Source: Pseudomonadota bacterium
GTDB lineage: Bacteria > Pseudomonadota > Alphaproteobacteria > Rhizobiales > Devosiaceae
Length of the DNA stretch: 64,000 bases
Assembly: GCA_023391095.1 (NCBI GenBank)
Contig: JAEWBN010000003.1
Coordinates: 1-64,000, forward strand
Direction of reading: 5' to 3'
Below the pieces are notes generated by a model. The model was given only the letters and a program-made list of their open reading frames with translations, ran no database searches and was not told the origin of the DNA. A program made the translations under genes and the position numbers. Positions 1-7,690 of the stretch are shown piece after piece. Every line of letters starts with the position of its first letter. The first letter of the stretch is position 1.

Positions 1-51
1 TAGGGACGGCTCACCCGCCATTCGAGCAGAGCTCTCATGGCCTTCTCGCCT

Positions 52-76
52 CAATTGGCTCCACCGGAGCCAATTG
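52..76. repeat. Perfect inverted repeat just beyond the maeB stop
   Basis: Arms CAATTGGCTCC and GGAGCCAATTG surround a 3-base centre. It lies 3 bases past the maeB stop in the direction of maeB transcription, so it could fold as an RNA hairpin, but no T tract follows. A 12-base direct repeat TAGGGACGGCTC is present at 1-12 and again at 80-91, the second copy spanning the maeB stop codon. It may be a weak terminator or a small repeat element. Confidence 0.5.
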
Positions 77-78
77 GC

Positions 79-2352
79 CTAGGGACGGCTCGAAGCCTCG
101 GTGGCGGCGATGGCGGCCATGTTGACGAGGCCGCGGCTGGTAACGGTGGGGGCGACGATGTGTGCCGGCTGCCTCGTGCCCATCAGGATCGGGCCGATAT
201 GGAGGCCGTTGTTGAGCTCCTTGAGGAGCGTCATCGAGAGGTTGGCGGCTTCCAGGTTGGGGAAGACCAGGAGGTTGGCTTCGCCCGTCAGAACCGAGTT
301 GGGGATATAGCGCGAGCGGAGTTCGGAATTGACCGCAAGATCGCCCTGCATTTCGCCTTCGACGACCAGATCGGGCGCGACCTTCTGGAGGCGCTCATAG
401 ACTTCGCGCATCTTGATCGAGGTGTCGCCGTCGCGTGAGCCGAAGTTGGAATAGCTCAGCAGGGCGGCGCGGGCTTCGATGTTGAAGCGCTTGAGATGGT
501 CGCGGGCCTGGAGGGTAATAGCGACGAGCTCATCGGCGCTTGGATCGATGTTCACATAAGTGTCGGCGAGGAAGAAGACGCCGCGGTTCAGCAGCAGCAT
601 GGAGAGTGCCGAAAGCTGGTTGGCGTCTTCGGACAGACCGATGATCGAGTGAATGTCGCGGGCATGCTTGATGAAGCGCCCCTGAAGGCCACAGATCAGC
701 GCATCGGCTTCGCCGCGCTTGACGGCAAGCGCCCCGATGACCGTGGTGTTGGTGCGCACGATGGTGCGGGCGGTGTCGGGGGTGACGCCCTTGCGGCCGA
801 CCAGTTCATGGAAATCGGCGACATAGTCGCGGTAGCGCGGATCGTCTTCGGGGTTGATGACCTCGAAGTCCTTGCCCGGGCGGATGGTGAGGCCAAAGCG
901 TTCAAGCCGGGATTCGATGACCGAAGGACGGCCGATGAGGATGGGCTGGCCGATGCCGTCTTCGATGATGACCTGCGCAGCGCGAAGAACGCGCTCGTCC
1001 TCGCCCTCGGCAAAGGCGATGCGCTTGTTGGCCGCCTGGGCCCGCTCGATCATCGGCTTCATCACCATGCCGGAGCGGAAGACGAAGCGGCGCAGCTGAT
1101 CGCGATAGGCGTCGAAATCGGCGATGGGGCGGGTGGCGACGCCGGTATCCATCGCAGCCTTGGCGACAGCCGGGGCAATGCGCAGGATCAGGCGCTGATC
1201 GAAGGGATTGGGGATGAGGTAGTCGGGGCCGAAGATGGCGGGCACGCCATGGGCGGATGCTTCGAGGCCCGGCTCATGCGCGAGCTTGGCGATGGCATAG
1301 GCCGCCGCGGCCTTCATTTCCTCGTTGATGATGGTGGCGCCGCAATCGAGCGCGCCGCGGAACAGGAAAGGGAAGCAGAGGACGTTGTTGACCTGGTTGG
1401 GATAGTCCGACCGGCCGGTGCAGATCATGGCGTCAGGCCGCGTTTCGCGCGCCAGTTCGGGCATGATCTCGGGAATGGGATTGGACAGGCCCAGGATCAG
1501 CGGATTGGGCGCCATGTTCCGGATCATTTCGGGCTTGAGCGCCCCGGCCTTGGAGAGGCCGACATAGATATCGGCGCCGTCCATGACCTCGGCCAGTTCG
1601 GTCTTGTCGGTGTCCTGTGCAAAGGCGCCGCGCCAGCGATCGACAGCATTGTCGCGCTTTTTGGTGACGAGGCCCTTGGAGTCAGCGATCCAGATGTTTT
1701 CGCGGCTCGCGCCCACCGCAATCAGCATGTTCATGCAGGCAATGGCGGCGGCGCCAGCACCCGAGGTACAGATCTTGACCTTGGAAATGTCCTTGCCGAC
1801 CAGCTTCATGGCGTTGATGACGGCCGCGGCCACGATGATGGCGGTGCCGTGCTGATCGTCGTGGAAGACCGGGATATTCATCCGCTCGCGCAGCGCTTCC
1901 TCGATCTCGAAGCATTCGGGCGCCTTGATGTCTTCGAGATTGACGCCGCCAAAGGTGGGCTCGAGCGGGGCAACGATCTCGATGAATTTCTTGGGGTCCT
2001 GCTCGTTGACCTCGATGTCGATGGAATCGATGCCGGCGAACTTCTTGAACAAAACCGCCTTGCCTTCCATGACCGGCTTGGAGGCCAGGGCGCCGATATT
2101 GCCCAGACCCAGCACGGCGGTGCCGTTGGAGATGACAGCGACGAGATTGCCCTTGGACGTATAGCGATAGGCGTCGAGCGGATTGGCGGCGATTTCCTCG
2201 CAGGGCGTGGCGACGCCGGGCGAATAGGCCAGCGAGAGGTCGCGGGTGTTGGCCAGGGGCTTTATGGGCGTGATTTCCAGCTTTCCGGGGCGCGGATATT
2301 CATGGAAATGCAGCGCGGCTTCCTTGAGGCTTTGCGCCTTGTCTTCGGACAT
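79..2352 (-). CDS. maeB: NADP-dependent malic enzyme with C-terminal phosphotransacetylase-like domain
   Basis: This 757-residue protein decarboxylates malate to pyruvate with reduction of NADP, feeding pyruvate and NADPH to the cytosol. Residues of about 1-430 hold the malic enzyme catalytic and NAD(P)-binding domains, including NGTAVLGLGNIGALASK and the nucleotide-binding stretch TSGAGAAAIACMN. Residues from about 430 to the end resemble phosphate acetyltransferase; in this family that part is usually regulatory rather than catalytic. Length fits full-size MaeB (about 750-770). The ATG at 2352 is preceded by GGGAGAG at good spacing. It appears monocistronic, with the tandem repeats at 2491-2963 upstream. 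NADP rather than NAD preference is inferred from the MaeB-like architecture. Confidence 0.95.
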   Translation of the reverse strand: MSEDKAQSLKEAALHFHEYPRPGKLEITPIKPLANTRDLSLAYSPGVATPCEEIAANPLDAYRYTSKGNLVAVISNGTAVLGLGNIGALASKPVMEGKAVLFKKFAGIDSIDIEVNEQDPKKFIEIVAPLEPTFGGVNLEDIKAPECFEIEEALRERMNIPVFHDDQHGTAIIVAAAVINAMKLVGKDISKVKICTSGAGAAAIACMNMLIAVGASRENIWIADSKGLVTKKRDNAVDRWRGAFAQDTDKTELAEVMDGADIYVGLSKAGALKPEMIRNMAPNPLILGLSNPIPEIMPELARETRPDAMICTGRSDYPNQVNNVLCFPFLFRGALDCGATIINEEMKAAAAYAIAKLAHEPGLEASAHGVPAIFGPDYLIPNPFDQRLILRIAPAVAKAAMDTGVATRPIADFDAYRDQLRRFVFRSGMVMKPMIERAQAANKRIAFAEGEDERVLRAAQVIIEDGIGQPILIGRPSVIESRLERFGLTIRPGKDFEVINPEDDPRYRDYVADFHELVGRKGVTPDTARTIVRTNTTVIGALAVKRGEADALICGLQGRFIKHARDIHSIIGLSEDANQLSALSMLLLNRGVFFLADTYVNIDPSADELVAITLQARDHLKRFNIEARAALLSYSNFGSRDGDTSIKMREVYERLQKVAPDLVVEGEMQGDLAVNSELRSRYIPNSVLTGEANLLVFPNLEAANLSMTLLKELNNGLHIGPILMGTRQPAHIVAPTVTSRGLVNMAAIAATEASSRP

Positions 2353-2490
2353 CGATCTCTCCCGTGGTCAAACTACCGCCTCCCCAGGCGGGCGCTTTAC
2401 AGAACAGGTCCGGGGAGCCTGAGAAAGTCATGCTTTAGTCGAAGAGGGGCGGTGTTCGTGAAGCGCCGCTGGGTTCGGTGGGGGATGGAA

Positions 2491-2963
2491 GGGGTGTGCA
2501 GGCGCTGGGTCTGAGCGCTTGGGCACCCCCTCCGAGCTGCGCTAGGCCCTGCGGGCCAAGCTGCGCTTGCCTCCCCCGTCGAGGGGGAGGTGAGGCTGGT
2601 GGGTGTTGCGAGGGCGGTGGGATGCAGGGCGGTGCCTCCCTTGGGGGTGGAGGGGGTTTGCAGGCTGTGGGTCCGAGTGCTTGGGCACCCCCTCCTAGCT
2701 TCGCTAGGCCCTGTGCGGGCCAAGCTGCGCTTGCCTCCCCCGTGGAGGGGGAGGTGAGGCTGGTGGGTGTTGCGAGGGCGGTGGGATGCAGGGCGGTGCT
2801 TTTCTTTGGACGGGCGGATGGGGGTGTGTGGGCGCTGGGTCTGAGCGCTTGGACACCCCCTCCGAGCTTCGCTAGGCCCTGCGGGCCAAGCTGCGCTTGC
2901 CTCCCCCGTCGAGGGGGAGGTGGGGCTGGTGGGTGTTGTGAGCGCGGTGGGAGGCGGGGTGGT
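2491..2963. repeat. Three tandem copies of a 145-168 bp intergenic repeat
   Basis: The 611-base gap 2353-2963 holds no convincing gene. Units begin at 2491, 2653 and 2821. Each starts with a GGGGTxTG stretch, then GGGTCxGAGxGCTTGG, CACCCCCTCC, a CTAGGCCCT(GT)GCGGGCC segment, and a hairpin with arms CCTCCCCC and GGGGGAGG (copies near 2570, 2734 and 2900), then GGTGGGTGTTG. Units 1 and 2 continue to GCAGGGCGGTGC; unit 3 diverges and stops at the end of the next gene. The same hairpin recurs at 6578-6598, so this is a dispersed repeat family amplified in tandem here. Bases 2353-2490 should carry the maeB promoter; I could not place it confidently. Confidence 0.85.
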
Positions 2964-4076
2964 TCAGAAAAACAGGTCGGGCGTGACGGGGGTGACGGGG
3001 TTTAGGAACATGGTGTTGAGCGCCCTCTTCTGGAAAACGGAGCGACTGAGATTGCCGGTGGAGCCTAGGCTCGACCAGCCATCGGGGCGCATGAAGAGGG
3101 TGAGGAGAGGCCGGATATCGCCGCCGATACCGGCGCCGGTATAGAGCGCGATGTCTGCGTCGCCATTGCCCTCGAACTGCGCCGTGGGGACGCCGCAGAA
3201 GGTGAGGCCGAGCGGATTGTCGGGACCCAGGCGATAGCCGGTGATCGCGGCGCCGGACGCGTTCACGCCGATCTCGCTCATGGCCATTTCGGTAATGCGA
3301 TCGAGCAGCGCGCTGGGAAAGTCGCGCTCGTGCTCGGCCAGAAGGTAGATGCAGGCATTGTAAATAGCATCGGCAATGGTGGTCTTGTCCGGGTCGAATG
3401 CCAGGTCGGGCGGCAGGGCGGAACGGGTGAGGAAATAGTCCTCGCCGGTCACCACGTCATAGGTCTGGTCGGGGCCCATGGAGACGATGTAGCCGAGGAC
3501 ATTTTCATCGACATTCCAGGAGACCAGTTGGCGGACCATGAGGGAGATGTCGTCGCGGCTGGCGCCCAGGACTTCGTCGAGCCCGAATTCGGCGACCAGA
3601 CCATCGAGCGATTCCGGCGCGAAGTATGGTGCGTGGAAACCCAGGATGCCGCCCGGGGTCACCATGCGGTCCACATAGACGCCGACGCCAGGCTGGGTGG
3701 AATAGCCGGTGCCGCCGAGAAAGGCGAAGGCGCAGGCGGAATAGCATTCGGCCCCCGCCTCAACCAGGGTGGCAATGCGGTTGTCGCGCAGAAACTGGGC
3801 GAGGCGCAGGCCCTCGATGTAATTGCCGCCGGGGCTGGCCAGGCTGATGATGGCGCAGTTTCCGCCATCGGGCGGCAGCTGATCGGCAGTGCAGGCGATG
3901 CTGGATTTGAAGAGCGCCTTGAGCTGGGCGGTATCGCCGTCGAGCACCGGACCTTCGAACCGCAGGTGCGGCACGGGATGGAAGCGGTCGTAATAATCAG
4001 AGACGAGGGTGATTTCGGCCGCATGCAGCGGCGTTGCGACGAGCGTTACGAACAGCAGGGCGCGGGCGACACGCAT
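2964..4076 (-). CDS. Exported ClpP/crotonase-fold protein (COG3904-like)
   Basis: This 370-residue protein begins with a signal peptide (MRVARALLFVTLVATPLHAA). Residues of about 60-125 match the ClpP-like fold of predicted periplasmic proteins: an ISLASPGGNYIEGLRLAQ strand-glycine segment, then CYSACAFAF with Ser113 where the ClpP/SppA nucleophile lies, flanked by Cys111 and Cys115. A GILGFHAPY segment follows at the place where such folds often supply a His. The C-terminal half is not recognised. An upstream frame would extend it to 477 residues, but the ATG at 4076 has GGAGG upstream and begins a clean signal peptide. Proteolytic activity is inferred from the fold only. Confidence 0.72.
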   Translation of the reverse strand: MRVARALLFVTLVATPLHAAEITLVSDYYDRFHPVPHLRFEGPVLDGDTAQLKALFKSSIACTADQLPPDGGNCAIISLASPGGNYIEGLRLAQFLRDNRIATLVEAGAECYSACAFAFLGGTGYSTQPGVGVYVDRMVTPGGILGFHAPYFAPESLDGLVAEFGLDEVLGASRDDISLMVRQLVSWNVDENVLGYIVSMGPDQTYDVVTGEDYFLTRSALPPDLAFDPDKTTIADAIYNACIYLLAEHERDFPSALLDRITEMAMSEIGVNASGAAITGYRLGPDNPLGLTFCGVPTAQFEGNGDADIALYTGAGIGGDIRPLLTLFMRPDGWSSLGSTGNLSRSVFQKRALNTMFLNPVTPVTPDLFF

Positions 4077-4153
4077 GGCGATTGGGCCTCCAAATGGGCG
4101 GGAGGTTAGTCGCGATCGTGTGGCGGCGCATACCCTGTTTGGGGGCGTTGCAG

Positions 4154-4957
4154 CTAGCCGAGTTCCAGACTGGTGACGGCAAAGATGCGGTCCATGGGCA
4201 GGGCCGGCGCGGGGCCGCGATACATGCGCATGGTGGAGAATGACGGGGCGAAGCCGGCATTGGCGAGTGCGGCGGTTAGGCCTGTCTGGGCATCGGGAAT
4301 GTCGATCTGCACCGGGGTGGCGGCTGCCGCGATGAGGGCGAGTGCCTCTTCGGTTGTCCGGGCAAAGATGGGGCCGATCTTGTGGCCGCTGCGGCACGGG
4401 CGGCAGACGGCGTAGGCGCGGTCGGGGATGACCCAGGCGTCATGGGGCGGGCCCAGCCAATGGGCGAGGAAGCGCGGACGCGGCGCCGGGAAATGGGCGC
4501 GGTCAATGGCAGCAATCGTGGCGCGGTCGTCGACCGTGGCCCGATGCACGGCAAGCGTGGCGGCGAGGCCGGCGGCATTGCCGGACCAGCGGGTGGTGCC
4601 ATAGGCGGGCACAAAGCCCATGTGGGCATAGTTGGCCTGCTGGGCCGGAACGCCGTCGAGGCCGATGGTCCGGTGGCCGAGATAGGCCATGCCCGCATCC
4701 CAGACGGCCCGGCCGAGGCCCCTGCCCCGGAAGTCGGGGTGGCAAATATAAAGGCCGAGGAACCCGAAGCTGTCGCCATAGGCGACGGTGGCAATGCCGG
4801 CGGCCATGCGGCCATCGACGAAGGCGCCGAAAAAGCCCGTGGGGTCGGCCTCGTGAAAGGCCGCGGCGTCGGCAAGGCCGGGATTCCAGCCTTCGGCGGC
4901 GGCCCAATCCAGCAGGGTTCCGATTTCGGGCAGGGTCAGGGTGCGCAGATCGGTCAT
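4154..4957 (-). CDS. GNAT family N-acetyltransferase
   Basis: This 267-residue protein transfers an acetyl group from acetyl-CoA to an unknown amine. The N-terminal GNAT domain (about 1-130) shows the core LGLYICHPDFRGRGLGRAVW with the acetyl-CoA loop RGRGLG. A second domain (about 140-260), with IPDAQTGLTAALANAGFAP, resembles the C-terminal half of two-domain GNATs of the YitH/acetyltransf_18 type. Its ATG overlaps the stop of the racemase gene by four bases (ATGA), so it is translationally coupled as the last gene of the ABC importer operon. The substrate is unknown; the context suggests the imported compound or its breakdown product. Confidence 0.85.
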   Translation of the reverse strand: MTDLRTLTLPEIGTLLDWAAAEGWNPGLADAAAFHEADPTGFFGAFVDGRMAAGIATVAYGDSFGFLGLYICHPDFRGRGLGRAVWDAGMAYLGHRTIGLDGVPAQQANYAHMGFVPAYGTTRWSGNAAGLAATLAVHRATVDDRATIAAIDRAHFPAPRPRFLAHWLGPPHDAWVIPDRAYAVCRPCRSGHKIGPIFARTTEEALALIAAAATPVQIDIPDAQTGLTAALANAGFAPSFSTMRMYRGPAPALPMDRIFAVTSLELG

Positions 4958-5700
4958 GCGGGGGCAAAGGGGGCAAAGAGCCCGGCATAGGGCTTGGCGA
5001 CCGGCGGGGCATAGGCGCCGCGCTTGGAGGTGGTGAGGCCCAGGGTCACCAGCGCTTCGGCCTGTTTTACCGCCGCACCGACGCCGTCGATGACGGGCAT
5101 GCCGAACTCGGCGCCGAGCGTGCGGGCCAGATCGGCCATGCCGGCGCAGCCAAGCACGATGGCCTCGGCATTATCCTCGGCAATGGCGCGGGTGATCTCG
5201 CTCCTGAGCTTGTCGCGGGCGCCCGAGTTGGGATCCTCGAGCGAGAGCACGGAAATATTGGCGGCGCGGACCCTGGCGCGGCGGGCCATGCCGTAGCGGT
5301 CGACCAGTTCCTCGATGGGCACGCGGGAGCGTTCCATGGTGGTGACGACGGTGAAGCGCTTGGCCACCATGGCGGCGAGCGATAGCGCGGCTTCGCAGAT
5401 GCCGATGACCGGAATGGTCGCCATGGCGCGGGCGGCGTCGAGCCCGGTGTCATCAAAGCAGGCGATGATGGCGGCCTGTGCGCCTGACCGTTCGCCGGCG
5501 GCGATTTCCGCCAAGAGGCCGGGCACGGCAAAGGCTTCGTCGTAATAGCCTTCGATGGAAACAGGGCCGATGGCGGCGGTGGCAGCAGTGATGGCGGTGC
5601 CCTGCCCTGCCGCGGCGCGGGCGGCGTGGGCGATGGTCTGGGTCATGGAGGCGGTGGTGTTGGGATTGACCACGAGCAGGCTTGTCGTCGTGCCGGTCAT
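4954..5700 (-). CDS. Asp/Glu/hydantoin racemase family protein
   Basis: This 248-residue enzyme belongs to the cofactor-independent racemases that use two cysteines. The family signature VNPNTTASMT is at residues 11-20. The two putative acid/base cysteines are Cys81 (AIIACFDDTG) and Cys185 (IVLGCAGMADL). The sequence is closest in character to hydantoin and allantoin racemases rather than glutamate racemase MurI, but the substrate cannot be fixed. The ATG at 5700 overlaps the permease stop as ATGA, which favours it over a start 12 bases further upstream. It sits between the ABC permease and the GNAT gene, both by four-base overlaps, so uptake and racemisation are probably linked. Confidence 0.87.
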   Translation of the reverse strand: MTGTTTSLLVVNPNTTASMTQTIAHAARAAAGQGTAITAATAAIGPVSIEGYYDEAFAVPGLLAEIAAGERSGAQAAIIACFDDTGLDAARAMATIPVIGICEAALSLAAMVAKRFTVVTTMERSRVPIEELVDRYGMARRARVRAANISVLSLEDPNSGARDKLRSEITRAIAEDNAEAIVLGCAGMADLARTLGAEFGMPVIDGVGAAVKQAEALVTLGLTTSKRGAYAPPVAKPYAGLFAPFAPA

Positions 5701-6512
5701 GGGCGAAGCCACCGGCGCTGCACCAGCCGGATGGCGAGGATGGTGCCCAGGATGACAAGGAAGGAAAAGAGCGTGGTGACCGTGCCCAGCGCGTAGAGCA
5801 CCGGCGTCGTGACATTGGTGGTCATGCCGTAGATTTCGAGCGGGAGGGTGTTGGAACTGCCCGAGGTCATGAGGGTGCGGGCAAATTCATCGTAGGAGAG
5901 CGTGAAGCCGAAGAGGCCGACACCGATGAGGCTTGGCGCGATCATGGGCAGGACGACATGGGCGAAGGTCTGCCAGTTGGAGGCGCCGAGATCGCGGGCG
6001 GCCTCCTCGTAAGCGGGCGAGAAGCGGTTGAACACCGCGAACATGATCAGGACGCCAAAGGGCAGCGTCCAGGTGAGATGGGCGCCAAAGGCGGAGCTGA
6101 ACCAGGCGGGCCGCATGCCCAATTGCTGGTAGAGCACGCCGATGCCGAGGCTGACGATGATGGAGGGCACCACGAGGCTGGCGATGGTGAGGTAAAAGAG
6201 CGGGGTGCTGCCAACAAACCGGCGGCGGAAGGCAAGGCCGGCAAGGAGGGAGACGAGCACGGTCACCCCCATGACCATGAGGCCCAGGGCGAAGGAGCGG
6301 CCAAAGCTGGCGCCGAAATCCCCAACGGCCTGGCGCTCCATGAGGTTGAAGAACCAGTGCAGCGACACGCCATTGAGCGGGAAGGTCAGGCCACCGCTGG
6401 GGCCCTGAAAGGAGAGGATGAACACGGCGGACAGGGGGCCGTAGAGGAAGAGCACGAAGAGAATGAAGAAGGCGGTCAGCACATAGAAGCCGGGGGAGCG
6501 TTTTTCAGTCAT
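5697..6512 (-). CDS. ABC transporter permease, polyamine/PotC type
   Basis: This 271-residue inner-membrane protein has about six hydrophobic segments and the binding-protein-dependent permease loop EEAARDLGASNWQTF, which contacts the ATPase. The LPMIAPSLIGVGLFGFTLSYDEFART region is typical of the PotC-like second permease of spermidine/putrescine-type importers. The start MTEKRSPGF at 6512 was chosen because upstream codons run into the repeat-containing spacer. It is coupled by ATGA to the racemase gene. The substrate is not necessarily a polyamine; this transporter class also carries other small organic cations and amino-acid-like compounds. Confidence 0.9.
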   Translation of the reverse strand: MTEKRSPGFYVLTAFFILFVLFLYGPLSAVFILSFQGPSGGLTFPLNGVSLHWFFNLMERQAVGDFGASFGRSFALGLMVMGVTVLVSLLAGLAFRRRFVGSTPLFYLTIASLVVPSIIVSLGIGVLYQQLGMRPAWFSSAFGAHLTWTLPFGVLIMFAVFNRFSPAYEEAARDLGASNWQTFAHVVLPMIAPSLIGVGLFGFTLSYDEFARTLMTSGSSNTLPLEIYGMTTNVTTPVLYALGTVTTLFSFLVILGTILAIRLVQRRWLRP

Positions 6513-6577
6513 GGGAGGGCTCCGTTTCCGCGATTTGCCTGCCGCACGGTATCGCGTTCGTAAGCACGCCCTCCCGG

Positions 6578-6598
6578 CCTCCCCCGTCGAGGGGGAGG
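6578..6598. repeat. Single copy of the CCTCCCCC/GGGGGAGG hairpin
   Basis: Arms CCTCCCCC and GGGGGAGG around GTCGA lie in the 128-base gap between the two permease genes. The sequence equals the hairpin of units 1 and 3 of the tandem repeat at 2491-2963, showing a dispersed family. Inside an operon it may stabilise or process the mRNA. Confidence 0.8.
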
Positions 6599-6640
6599 TG
6601 GTGGGCCGGTGCGTGATGATGCAGGGAGAGAACAACCATC

Positions 6641-7498
6641 TCAGAGCTCCTTGCGGATGTCGACGATGCGCAGGATGCCGGCGACCATGGTGAGCACCAG
6701 AACCAATAGGACAATCGCGTTGGCGGCGGCGGCGGGGTATTGCAGGAGGCTCATCTGGTTGCGCATCATCAGCGCCACCGAGGCCGACTGGCCGCCGGAC
6801 ATGACCTGCACGGTGGAAAAATCGGCCATGACCAGCGTCACGACGAAAATGGTGCCGATGGCAATGCCGGGCTTGGCCAGGGGCAGGATGACGTTCCAGA
6901 TGATCTGCCAGTTGCTGGCGCCGGCGTCCCGCGCGGCTTCGACCAGGGATTTATCGATACGCATCATGGTGTTGAAGATCGGGGTCACCATGAAGAGGGT
7001 GTAGAGATGCACCATGGCGAGGACCACGGCGAAATCGGAATAGAGCAGCCATTCCACCGGCTGGGGGACGATGCCGGCATTGACCAGGGCGGAATTGACC
7101 AGCCCGTTGCGGCCCAGGACCGGGATCCAGGAAATCATGCGGATGATGTTGGAGGTCAGGAAGGGCACGGTGCAGACCAGAAAGAGCACCATCTGCATGG
7201 TCGAGGTCCGGATGTGGAAGGCCAGGTAATAGGCGACCCAGAAGCCGACGAAGGCCGTGATGGCCCAGACCAGGAAGGCGAATTTGAGCGTATTGCCATA
7301 GGTGCGCCAGGTGACCCATGAGCCCAGCGTTTCGGCATAATTGAAGGTGAAAAAGCCCGGATACATGCCGGCGAAGTCGTAGTCCCAGAAGCTGACGAGG
7401 ACGAGCAGCAGGATGGGCAGGAGCAGAAAGAAACCCAGGATGAGGGTTAGCGGCGTCGCTTGGAGATAGGGCGTGGCTCTGGCAAGAAGGTTGTTCAT
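6641..7498 (-). CDS. ABC transporter permease, polyamine/PotB type
   Basis: This 285-residue inner-membrane protein has about six membrane segments, starting with TPLTLILGFFLLLPILLLVLVSF reading into the membrane. The cytoplasmic coupling loop is VEAARDAGASNWQIIWNVILP, with the conserved EAA and G residues of the family. The PFLTSNIIRMISWIPVLGRNG stretch is characteristic of PotB-like first permeases. The ATG at 7498 (MNNLLARATPYLQ) is the first methionine before the membrane segment; longer readings would translate the palindromic repeats of the spacer. It pairs with the permease at 5697-6512. Confidence 0.9.
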   Translation of the reverse strand: MNNLLARATPYLQATPLTLILGFFLLLPILLLVLVSFWDYDFAGMYPGFFTFNYAETLGSWVTWRTYGNTLKFAFLVWAITAFVGFWVAYYLAFHIRTSTMQMVLFLVCTVPFLTSNIIRMISWIPVLGRNGLVNSALVNAGIVPQPVEWLLYSDFAVVLAMVHLYTLFMVTPIFNTMMRIDKSLVEAARDAGASNWQIIWNVILPLAKPGIAIGTIFVVTLVMADFSTVQVMSGGQSASVALMMRNQMSLLQYPAAAANAIVLLVLVLTMVAGILRIVDIRKEL

Positions 7499-7527
7499 CT
7501 GCTTGGGTCCTTGCAGTCGCGGCGTGC

Positions 7528-7678
7528 GTCCCTCTCCCCTTGCGGGAGAGGGACGAAAAATCCTCGTCCAGAGGATTTTCAAGGGTGAGGGGTTCTCTCC
7601 GCGAACCGTGGGGTAGCGGAGAGATTGCAGACCCCTCATCTGCCCCTTCGGGGCACCTTCTCCCGCAAGGGGAGAAGG
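7528..7678. repeat. Cluster of REP-like palindromes between binding-protein and permease genes
   Basis: Three hairpins lie in the 192-base gap. The first (7528-7554) has arms GTCCCTCTCCC and GGGAGAGGGAC. The second (7641-7655) has TGCCCC and GGGGCA. The third (7656-7678) has CCTTCTCCC and GGGAGAAGG. The outer two share the CTCCC-CTTGC/GCAAG-GGGAG core in opposite sense, like the paired intergenic repeats common in rhizobial genomes. Placed after a binding-protein gene, they could protect its 3' end and give it higher mRNA levels than the permeases. Confidence 0.75.
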
Positions 7679-7690
7679 AGGAAGGGTTCG

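Noticed and set aside
496..2514. 672-codon plus-strand open frame over maeB
   Set aside because: It is the antisense shadow of maeB; the translation is low-complexity and rich in Gly, Asp and Arg, with no domain. High GC keeps antisense frames open.
2491..2963. CRISPR array
   Set aside because: Units are about 165 bases and nearly identical throughout, with no short repeats separated by unique spacers and no cas genes.
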